The notes beneath the pieces were generated by a model, which worked only from the letters and a program-made list of their open reading frames with translations, searched no databases and was not told the origin of the DNA. Source: Chloroflexota bacterium (GTDB lineage: Bacteria > Chloroflexota > Anaerolineae > Anaerolineales > Villigracilaceae). From it: a DNA stretch of 6,394 bases. Of this stretch, positions 1 to 6,190 are shown piece by piece. The position numbers and the translations under genes are program-made. The stretch is from NCBI GenBank assembly GCA_021796155.1, contig JAJYOO010000147.1, forward strand, positions 1-6,394, in the 5' to 3' direction. Each line of letters opens with the position of its first letter. Position 1 is the stretch's first letter.

Positions 1-1
1 A

Positions 2-487
2 GAAGAGGGAAAAAGCACACAGCCTCCTACGCTGACTCCGGCTGAAGTCCCGGCATTGGACGCGTTGAGAGTCGCTTTGAAAAATTATGTCGAGCCGCAG
101 GCGGGTGATGTGGATATTGCCAAAGAACCAATCCTGATCTCTGTTGGCCGAGGCATTCAAAACAAAGACAACATCGCGCTCGCCGAAGATTTAGCCACGG
201 CACTCGGCGGAGTCGTAACGGGTTCGCGCCCAGTGATTGATCAAGCGTGGCTGCCATCCTCGCGCCTCGTTGGTAAGTCTGGCAAGCATGTCAAACCGAA
301 AATTTATTTCACGCTTGGCATCAGCGGCGCGCCCGAACACGTCGAAGCCATTACCGACAGCGACACGATCATCGCCATCAACACTGATCCGAAGGCACCC
401 ATCTTCGACATCGCCAAATACGGCGTCGAAATGGATTTGTTCGATCTGGTCGAGGTGCTGACCGAGAAAGTCAAACAGGCGAAATAA
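2..487 (+). CDS. etfA: Electron transfer flavoprotein alpha subunit, C-terminal part (5' truncated by window edge)
   Basis: The ETF alpha/FixB subunit pairs with ETF beta and holds the FAD that carries electrons from acyl-CoA dehydrogenases, or in a bifurcating ETF, to a quinone oxidoreductase. The frame is open from base 2 with no stop, so the start lies outside the window; a TTG at 56 is internal. About 161 residues are visible, roughly half of a usual ~310-330 residue protein. The FAD-binding C-terminal domain is clear: SVGRG near visible residue 47, GSRPVID (Arg 76), VGKSGK, then YFTLGISGAPEH (His 113) and AINTDPKAPIF (125-135), ending in YGVEMDLFD. The family signature usually has Q-H where this protein has E-H; the GISGAPEH form is one I associate with FixB-like ETFs. 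The N-terminal AMP/beta-contact domain is not seen. Its stop is 22 bp before the membrane FeS oxidoreductase gene, which supports a shared transcript. Whether this ETF is bifurcating cannot be judged from this part alone. Confidence 0.93.
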   Translation, partial: EEGKSTQPPTLTPAEVPALDALRVALKNYVEPQAGDVDIAKEPILISVGRGIQNKDNIALAEDLATALGGVVTGSRPVIDQAWLPSSRLVGKSGKHVKPKIYFTLGISGAPEHVEAITDSDTIIAINTDPKAPIFDIAKYGVEMDLFDLVEVLTEKVKQAK

Positions 488-494
488 GTCTGGC

Positions 495-500
495 AGGAAG
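495..500 (+). promoter_or_regulatory. Ribosome binding site of the membrane FeS oxidoreductase gene
   Basis: AGGAAG lies 9 bases before the ATG at 510, inside the 22-bp gap after etfA. A second purine run, GAGAAG at 502-507, is too close to serve as well. It supports the ATG at 510 as the start. Confidence 0.55.
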
Positions 501-509
501 CGAGAAGCC

Positions 510-2486
510 ATGCCGATCCGCGAAACGTTCTGGAACATCCCGCAATGGGCAGAAACCGCCCAATACGTTTTGGGATTCATCACGGCGGTTGTCTTCGTTT
601 ATGGCATCGTTCGCCGCGTGATGCGCTGGCGGCAGGGGCAGCCCGATAAACGTTTCGATCACATCGGTGCGCGTCTGCGGACGCTGTTCACTCAGGCGAT
701 TTTGCAGCTGCGCGTGGCGAGCGAAGCCTACGCGGGCGTGATGCACCTCGCCATCTTTTGGGGCATCATCGCCCTGCTCATCGGCACCGCGCTCGCGACG
801 CTGGATTGGGATGTGACGCATCTGTTCTTTGGATTCCAATTTTTGAAAGATGGATTTTATATCGGCTATGAATTGACACTTGATATCTTTGGACTGTTGC
901 TGATGATTGGCTTAGGCATGGCGATCTATCGCCGCTTCATTCTCCGCCCGAAGCGGCTCCAGAACCCATGGCCGACTCTCACCCGCGACGACGCGTACGT
1001 ACTCGGGATGCTGACCCTGATCGCCATCACGGGTTATCTCGTGGAGGGTTTGCGTATTGCGGTGACACAGCCATCCTGGGCGAATTGGTCGCCGGTTGGC
1101 AACGCGATTGCCGCGCTCTTTATTGCGACTGGTGATCCAACCAATCGCATTTTGCATCTCTCGTTGTGGTCATTTCATATTTTGATCGCCTTCACTCTTC
1201 TTGCCAGCCTGCCGTTCACAAAATTATTTCATATCGCCGCTGTGCCAACCAATATCTTCTTCCATTCGCTCACGCCAGCAGGGACATTATCGGCGCCGCG
1301 CTCTGCAGATAGTGTGGGCGTGAAAGCGTGGAAAGAATTCACGTGGAAACAAATCCTCGATTTTGAATCCTGCACGCGCTGGGGGCGCTGCCAGGATGTT
1401 TGTCCCGCGTATGCCAGCACGCAAGTTCTTTCGCCGCGGAATATGATGATCAAAGTGGGAACGCACATCTGGGAAAAAGCAAATGGACGTCAATTACACA
1501 GCGACGTGATTACGGCAGATGAATTATGGGGCTGCACCACCTGTCGCGCTTGCTCAGAAGTCTGCCCGGCGTTCATTGATCACTTGTCTTCATTTGTAGA
1601 CATGCGCCGTTATCTGGTGGCGGAAGGACAAGTGGACGCGCAATTGCAAAAGGCATTGGCGAATTTGGGACGGTATGGCAATTCGTTTGGTCAATCCGAG
1701 CGAATGCGCGCCAAATGGACTCAGCCCATTACGTCAAAGATCAAAGATGCACGCCGCGAAGCCGTTGAATATTTGTGGTTCGTTGGCGATTACGCCTCAT
1801 ACAGTCCAACGCTGACAGAAATTACATCGAAGACCGCGCAAGTCTTCCAGAAAGCCGGACTGGATTTCGGAATCTTATACGATGGCGAGCGCAACGCGGG
1901 CAACGATGTGCGCCGCGTGGGAGAAGAAGGTTTGTTTGAAACGCTGGTTGAGAAAAATGTCAGCGTGCTAGGCAAATGCTCTTACAAGAAGATAGTCACC
2001 ACCGATCCGCATTCATACAACACAGTGAAGAATGAATATCCAAGATCGGAGACTTCGGAAGTCTTGCATTACACCGAATTGCTCGATCAATTGATCGCAT
2101 CTGGCCAATTGAAATTCAACAAGAGACTTGGCTACAAAGTTACGTATCACGACCCATGTTATTTAGGTCGTTATAACGGCGTGTACGATGCGCCGCGCAG
2201 AGTCATCGAGGCGACGGGATGTGAATTGGTCGAGATGCCGCGTCATGGTGACCGCGCGTTCTGCTGCGGCGCAGGCGGAGGACGGATTTGGATGAAGGAG
2301 GCTGAAGTCAAGGAACGACCGAGCGAAGCGCGCGTGCGCGAGGCGGTGAGTTTGGATGGAGTCAACACATTGGTTACCGCTTGTCCGAAAGATATCACGA
2401 TGTTCCGCGACGCGGTGAAGACCACAGGCAACGAAGAACGCCTGGCAGTCAAGGATTTGATCGAGCTGGTCTATGCGGCACTGTAA
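510..2486 (+). CDS. Membrane-bound iron-sulfur oxidoreductase, NarI-like plus CCG domains (ETF:quinone oxidoreductase type)
   Basis: Probably takes electrons from reduced ETF and passes them to menaquinone in the cytoplasmic membrane, as proposed for the EtfAB-linked membrane oxidoreductases (EMO/DUF224 type) of fatty-acid and aromatic degraders. Seen: five hydrophobic helices at about residues 17-38, 75-98, 118-141, 161-184 and 214-240, like NarI (nitrate reductase gamma), with candidate haem histidines H79, H216 and H223. A dicluster ferredoxin region follows: motif 1 (C288, C294, C298) has Trp 291 where the second Cys is expected, and motif 2 (C342, C345, C348, C352) is complete. Two CCG-type domains follow. 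The first (~420-525) lacks the usual cysteines (GD at 426-427, RNAG at 461-464, TTDPHS at 497-502). The second (~540-635) has HDPC550, CCG at 585-587 and TACPKD (C625, D628). The 658-residue length is normal for the family. The start is ATG 510 with an SD, and placement right after etfA supports ETF as partner. Donor and acceptor are inferred. Confidence 0.88.
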   Translation: MPIRETFWNIPQWAETAQYVLGFITAVVFVYGIVRRVMRWRQGQPDKRFDHIGARLRTLFTQAILQLRVASEAYAGVMHLAIFWGIIALLIGTALATLDWDVTHLFFGFQFLKDGFYIGYELTLDIFGLLLMIGLGMAIYRRFILRPKRLQNPWPTLTRDDAYVLGMLTLIAITGYLVEGLRIAVTQPSWANWSPVGNAIAALFIATGDPTNRILHLSLWSFHILIAFTLLASLPFTKLFHIAAVPTNIFFHSLTPAGTLSAPRSADSVGVKAWKEFTWKQILDFESCTRWGRCQDVCPAYASTQVLSPRNMMIKVGTHIWEKANGRQLHSDVITADELWGCTTCRACSEVCPAFIDHLSSFVDMRRYLVAEGQVDAQLQKALANLGRYGNSFGQSERMRAKWTQPITSKIKDARREAVEYLWFVGDYASYSPTLTEITSKTAQVFQKAGLDFGILYDGERNAGNDVRRVGEEGLFETLVEKNVSVLGKCSYKKIVTTDPHSYNTVKNEYPRSETSEVLHYTELLDQLIASGQLKFNKRLGYKVTYHDPCYLGRYNGVYDAPRRVIEATGCELVEMPRHGDRAFCCGAGGGRIWMKEAEVKERPSEARVREAVSLDGVNTLVTACPKDITMFRDAVKTTGNEERLAVKDLIELVYAAL

Positions 2487-2518
2487 TGATTTTGCACCGC
2501 GGAAAAACAAAACTCCGC

Positions 2519-2522
2519 AGGA
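2519..2522 (+). promoter_or_regulatory. Ribosome binding site deciding the sensor kinase start
   Basis: AGGA (within GCAGGAA) lies 5 bases before the ATG at 2528. The competing in-frame ATG at 2486 overlaps the preceding stop codon as TAATG but has no purine-rich SD upstream, so 2528 is preferred. A 5-bp inverted repeat (GCGGA 2499-2503 with TCCGC 2514-2518) directly abuts this SD. Confidence 0.5.
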
Positions 2523-2527
2523 ATAAC

Positions 2528-4561
2528 ATGCAAAGCACATTCGGAAGTTTGGCAGGTTGGTTCAAAGGTTTCAATACGAGGTTTTCGCATGGCATTGACA
2601 CGTTCATGCGGACGGGCTTCCGCATCCCGATTGCCACCAAACTCATCCTCAGCTTTCTGGCAGTCATTATTATCGTCAGCACGATTTTCACCATTGTGGG
2701 AATTCGCCTGATCAACGACCGCATCCTGACGGAAGCCCAGCAAATGGTGGATCTCGATCTGAACTCCGCCAGAGGAATCTACGAAGGCAGATTGAATCAC
2801 ATCCATGACGTTGTTCATCTGACAGCAGATAGGCTTTTTCTCGCAGAAGACCTGACCAGCGGAAATGTCATGGACGCCGCCGATGAGTTGACCAAAGTAA
2901 AAGAGGCCGAAGGCCTTGATGTCTTGAACGTCACCGACGCGTACGGCCATGTCTTATTACGGACCGGTAATTTAGGAATTTATGGGGACAGCCAGATCCA
3001 CAACGAGCTTATCTCTACGGCGATTACTCAAAAGGCGCCTGCAGCCGCCACGATCATCGTATCTGCGGAAGATTTGAGCAAAGAATCTCGACTCCTTGCC
3101 CAGCAAGCCGACATCAAATTCATCAATACTCCCATGGCAAGAATTACAGGTGAAACCGAAGAGACCAGCGGCATGATGCTGGCGGCGGCGGCTCCGATCT
3201 TCGACCGCAACGATAAGTTGATCGGGATCTTATACGGCGGAACCTTACTGAACAGGAATTATGGGCTGGTTGACGAGATAAAGCAAACCGTCTTTCAGGG
3301 CATGAAATATAACGACAAGGATATTGGAACGGCGACAATCTTTCAGGACGATGTAGGGATTTCGACCAATGTCCTGAATGGGGATGATTCCCGTGCGATC
3401 GGCACGCGCATCATGGAGAGTGTATACAACCAGGTTGTCCTCAACGGCCAGCCTTATGTGGGACGGGCCTATGTAGTGAATAATTGGTACATCACAGCGT
3501 ATGAGCCAATCAGAGACCTGCACAACGAAACAATAGGGATTTTGTACGTTGGCATTCTCGAACAGCCATATACAGATATTGAGCGACAGACCATCTTTGC
3601 CTTTCTGGCAATTGCGTTTATCGGCGCGCTTGGCTCGATGATTTTTGCCTACTTTATTTCGCAAAGGATTTCCGTGCCCCTCGGGAAACTGGTGTCGGCT
3701 TCCAGGGAAATTGCGGATGGCAACTTGAATATCAGGGTCGAGATCAAATCAGGCGATGAACTGGGCAAGCTGGCGCATACTTTCAACAAAATGGCGTCGG
3801 CTTTAAAGGAGCGGGATGATGAATTGAAGGAGTTTGCCAAACGAAAAATCATGGAATCAGAGAGGCTGGCGCTCATTGGACAGCTCTCAGCCAATGTGGC
3901 TCATGAATTGAATAACCCGCTGCAAGGAATCGTTACCTATTCTCACTTGCTTCTCGAAGTCATGCCAAGTGACCAGGACGAGACCTGTAGAAGCAATCTT
4001 GAGAAGATCACGATCCAGGCCAATCGCTGCCGCGACATCATCCGCGGCCTGCTGGACTTTTCGCGGCAGAGAAAACCGGACAAAACGTTATGCGATGTCA
4101 ATGAGGTGCTGAGAGGCTGTGTTTCCCTGCTGGAAAAGCAAGCCTTGTTCCATAACATCCAAATTATCTGGGGCCTGGAGCCTGCGCTGCCGGAGGCCGT
4201 CATTGACCCGTCACAAGTCGAGCGTGTGTTCATGAACATCATCATCAACGCCGCTGAAGCCATGGAAGGCAACGGGCGATTGACACTCACAACCCGATTC
4301 GAGCCCGACGATCAATTCATCGAACTGCAATTTGCAAATACCGGCCCGGCAATTGCGAAAGACAACCTGGACAAGATTTTCGATCCTTTCTTTACCACCA
4401 AGGATACCGGGCACGGGGTCGGCTTGGGACTGGCTATCAGTTATGGGATTGTCAAAGAACATAGAGGCACGATCACGGTGGAAAGCGAGCCCGGCAAAGG
4501 AACGACTTTCATTGTCAGATTACCAGTGACTTCTAATGGAAACGGTGCAAGCCATGGATAA
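2528..4561 (+). CDS. Membrane sensor histidine kinase: Cache-type sensor, HAMP, HisKA, HATPase
   Basis: Senses a signal outside the membrane and autophosphorylates on a cytoplasmic histidine. Domains in the 677-residue product: a short cytoplasmic start, TM1 at ~39-60, an extracytoplasmic sensor of ~295 residues, TM2 at ~356-378, HAMP at ~379-431 (ISVPLGKL, then DELGKLAHTFNKM), HisKA at ~440-510 with phosphoacceptor H459 in AHELNNPLQG, and the ATPase at ~555-668. The sensor resembles the double Cache (Cache3-Cache2 fusion) type: APIFDRNDKLIGILYGG at 222-238, GTATIFQDDVGISTNV, and NNWYITAYEPIRD at 318-330. ATPase motifs: N box with N570 and N574, F box DPFFTTK (619-625), and G2 box GHGVGLGLA. 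The G1 box reads ANTGPAI (603-609), with Asn 604 for the usual Asp and Ala 608 for Gly; N-type G1 boxes occur in other kinases, so activity is still likely. The ligand is unknown. The gene follows the FeS oxidoreductase by 41 bp and overlaps the REC-kinase gene by 8 bp, suggesting that REC as partner. Confidence 0.9.
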   Translation: MQSTFGSLAGWFKGFNTRFSHGIDTFMRTGFRIPIATKLILSFLAVIIIVSTIFTIVGIRLINDRILTEAQQMVDLDLNSARGIYEGRLNHIHDVVHLTADRLFLAEDLTSGNVMDAADELTKVKEAEGLDVLNVTDAYGHVLLRTGNLGIYGDSQIHNELISTAITQKAPAAATIIVSAEDLSKESRLLAQQADIKFINTPMARITGETEETSGMMLAAAAPIFDRNDKLIGILYGGTLLNRNYGLVDEIKQTVFQGMKYNDKDIGTATIFQDDVGISTNVLNGDDSRAIGTRIMESVYNQVVLNGQPYVGRAYVVNNWYITAYEPIRDLHNETIGILYVGILEQPYTDIERQTIFAFLAIAFIGALGSMIFAYFISQRISVPLGKLVSASREIADGNLNIRVEIKSGDELGKLAHTFNKMASALKERDDELKEFAKRKIMESERLALIGQLSANVAHELNNPLQGIVTYSHLLLEVMPSDQDETCRSNLEKITIQANRCRDIIRGLLDFSRQRKPDKTLCDVNEVLRGCVSLLEKQALFHNIQIIWGLEPALPEAVIDPSQVERVFMNIIINAAEAMEGNGRLTLTTRFEPDDQFIELQFANTGPAIAKDNLDKIFDPFFTTKDTGHGVGLGLAISYGIVKEHRGTITVESEPGKGTTFIVRLPVTSNGNGASHG

Positions 4562-5699
4562 TAGATCGAAGATACTCATCATTGACGATGAGGAGGTGGT
4601 TCTGGATTCCTGCTCCCAAATCTTGAGGGGAGGGAACTGCCAGGTCGCTACCGCCATGAGCGGCGACTCGGGATTGAAACTCGTCAAAGAATTCCAGCCC
4701 GATCTCGTTTACGTGGACCTCAAGATGCCCGGTATTTCAGGCTTCGATGTCATCGGACGAATCCGCGAGCTCGACCCGACGATCGTCAGCATTGTCATCA
4801 CGGGATACGCCACGGTGAGTTCGGCTGTCGAAGCGATGAAGAACGGCGCGTATGACTTCCTGCCCAAGCCGTTCACACCGGACGAATTCCGTTTGATCAC
4901 GCGTCGAGGGCTCGATAAAAGAAAGTTGACGCTGGAAACCATCGCCCTGCGAAAAGAAAAGGAAATGCTGAGGGAGAATTTTGCCGCCATTGTTTCGCAC
5001 GAACTGAAAGCGCCTCTCGGCGCGGTGCAGCAAAATCTGTATTTTTTGTCAGACGAATTATCGGCTCAACTCACCAATGAGCAAAGGAAGCGCCTCGAGC
5101 GGATGAAGGTTAACATCAGCGATTTGATCAACCTCATTCAAACCTGGCTGCGGGTGCTGTCCGTTGATGTCTCAAAAATTCGAGATGACTTCAAACCCGT
5201 CTCTATGCCATCCGTGGTTTCAAAAGCCATCGAGGCTGTCCAGCCTCACGCGGTTCGCAAGGACATCGAAATCGTTCCTTCGATCAGCGAATCGCTCCGC
5301 CCTGTAAACGGAGATGAAGGCACGCTGGTGGAGACTGTCATCAATATTCTTGGCAACGCGATCAAGTACTCACGAGCGGCAAGCCAGGTACACATCCATG
5401 CTGAAGAAGAAGGAAACAACGTATTGATCTCCGTGACGGACACCGGTCCCGGCATCTCCAAAGAAGACCTTCCCTATATTTTCAACGACTTCTATTCTGG
5501 CAAAGCGGCTCCGGCTTCGGAACGCGGCAGCGGGATCGGACTGGCAGTCGCCCGCCGCATCGTCGAGGCGCATAACGGAACGATTTCAGTCGAAAGTGAA
5601 TTGGGCAAAGGAAGCACTTTTGTAATTCGTTTGCCGAACATCAATCCTGAGTCGCACAATGAGCCTGCGTTGGAAACAAATGGTTCAGCAAAATCGTAG
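4554..5699 (+). CDS. Soluble hybrid: N-terminal receiver followed by histidine kinase
   Basis: Probably accepts phosphate from a kinase on its receiver and changes the activity of its own kinase half, a middle step in a phosphorelay. No membrane segment is seen. Seen in the 381-residue product: REC at ~4-120 with acidic pair D11/D12, phosphoacceptor D55 (YVDLKMPG), T83 and K105 (LPKPF); a charged helical linker at ~120-142; HisKA with H149 in SHELKAPLG; and an ATPase at ~250-362 with N264/N268, an intact G1 box D296-TGPGI and G2 box GSGIGLAVA. All catalytic residues looked for are present. The REC is NtrC-like in sequence (VTGYAT, MKNGAYDFL), but no AAA+ or DNA-binding domain follows. The start is ATG 4554, whose sequence MDNRSKILIIDDE is a typical receiver beginning; an in-frame ATG at 4536 would add six residues. 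Either start overlaps the upstream kinase gene, which implies translational coupling and a matched pair. The last ~20 residues are a polar tail of no known role. Confidence 0.9.
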   Translation: MDNRSKILIIDDEEVVLDSCSQILRGGNCQVATAMSGDSGLKLVKEFQPDLVYVDLKMPGISGFDVIGRIRELDPTIVSIVITGYATVSSAVEAMKNGAYDFLPKPFTPDEFRLITRRGLDKRKLTLETIALRKEKEMLRENFAAIVSHELKAPLGAVQQNLYFLSDELSAQLTNEQRKRLERMKVNISDLINLIQTWLRVLSVDVSKIRDDFKPVSMPSVVSKAIEAVQPHAVRKDIEIVPSISESLRPVNGDEGTLVETVINILGNAIKYSRAASQVHIHAEEEGNNVLISVTDTGPGISKEDLPYIFNDFYSGKAAPASERGSGIGLAVARRIVEAHNGTISVESELGKGSTFVIRLPNINPESHNEPALETNGSAKS

Positions 5700-5746
5700 C
5701 CCTGCTTCCGGCGGCGGCTTGAGCGTTAGTCTAAAATCTTAATATG

Positions 5747-5752
5747 AAGGAG
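5747..5752 (+). promoter_or_regulatory. Strong Shine-Dalgarno of the stand-alone receiver gene
   Basis: AAGGAG lies 4 bases before the ATG at 5757. It is near consensus and fixes the start, at the end of the 57-bp gap after the REC-kinase gene, which is the largest gap in the window. Confidence 0.65.
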
Positions 5753-5756
5753 AACT

Positions 5757-6179
5757 ATGAGCGCACAGATAATGATGATTGATGATGATCCCGATTTTGT
5801 GGCGGGGATCAAATCCATCCTCGAAAAGGCCAGCTACAAAGTGGACGCGGCTTACAACCCGAAGGATGGATTCCAAAGTTTGCAAAGCAAACATTATGAC
5901 CTGCTCCTGCTCGACATCATGATGGGCAGAGGCGCAGAGGGCGTGGCTTTGGCGCGGAAGATCCGAAAGGATCCGAAGCTAAAGGAAATGCCCGTCCTGA
6001 TCATCACGGGGCTGCGGGAACAGATCGCTTTCCTCTTCCCGGGCCAATCGGTCCATCCGCATTTCGTCGAGACCGACGAGCTGGTCGAGAAGCCGGTGGA
6101 GCCGAAGCTCCTGCTGGAAAAAGTGGGCACTCTCTTGAAGCTGGCAGAAGAGAGAAAGTCCAAAACCCCGGTGCGATAG
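5757..6179 (+). CDS. Single-domain response regulator (receiver only)
   Basis: A 140-residue cytoplasmic receiver with no output domain, so it should act as a phosphate carrier or by binding another protein, as CheY and Spo0F do. Seen: acidic cluster D9-D11 (MIDDDPDF), phosphoacceptor D53 in LLLLDIMMG, T84 in LIITG, and K112 in EKPVEP. Two departures from the usual receiver: the loop after D53 reads MMGRGAEG, with Gly 57 where Pro is usual and one residue more, and the stretch from T84 to K112 is 28 residues against 22 in the neighbouring REC-kinase. The extra residues lie in IAFLFPGQSVHPHFVETDEL, the beta4-beta5 face that receivers often use to bind partners. The C-terminus ends in a short basic tail. 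The upstream kinases are its likely phosphodonors. Its stop codon overlaps the SD of the HdrC-like gene, hinting at a role with that complex. The direct target is unknown. Confidence 0.9.
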   Translation: MSAQIMMIDDDPDFVAGIKSILEKASYKVDAAYNPKDGFQSLQSKHYDLLLLDIMMGRGAEGVALARKIRKDPKLKEMPVLIITGLREQIAFLFPGQSVHPHFVETDELVEKPVEPKLLLEKVGTLLKLAEERKSKTPVR

Positions 6180-6183
6180 GAGG
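6178..6183 (+). promoter_or_regulatory. Consensus Shine-Dalgarno of the HdrC-like gene, overlapping the upstream stop
   Basis: AGGAGG lies 7 bases before the ATG at 6191. Its first two bases are the last two of the receiver gene's TAG stop (6177-6179), so the two genes are almost certainly on one mRNA and translationally linked. Confidence 0.75.
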
Positions 6184-6190
6184 ATCATTC

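Noticed and set aside
56..487. Complete small gene starting at TTG 56
   Set aside because: The frame stays open to the left edge and the product is the C-terminal FAD domain of ETF alpha, so it is a truncated larger gene.
191..583. Minus-strand open frame of 130 codons over etfA and the start of the oxidoreductase gene
   Set aside because: It runs antisense to two clearly recognisable genes and its translation shows no recognisable domain. The other minus-strand frames in the window fail for the same reason.
2499..2518. Possible terminator between the FeS oxidoreductase and sensor kinase genes
   Set aside because: The GCGGA/TCCGC stem is 5 bp with a 10-base A-rich loop and is followed by the SD rather than a T run.
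2381..2527. Upstream extension of the sensor kinase to a TTG at 2381
   Set aside because: It would overlap the conserved C-terminus of the oxidoreductase by over 100 bp, reads as low-complexity out-of-frame sequence, and has a better ATG with an SD at 2528.
5696..5745. Possible terminator after the REC-kinase gene (AGCC with GGCT around a GC-rich centre)
   Set aside because: Only about four pairs form and no T tract follows, so no terminator can be supported.
5700..5756. Possible promoter before the lone receiver gene (TTGAGC at 5719, TAATAT at 5740, TAAAAT at 5732)
   Set aside because: TTGAGC to TAATAT has a 15-base spacer and would place transcription start in the SD. TAAAAT has no good -35 at the right distance. 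AT-rich bases alone are not enough.
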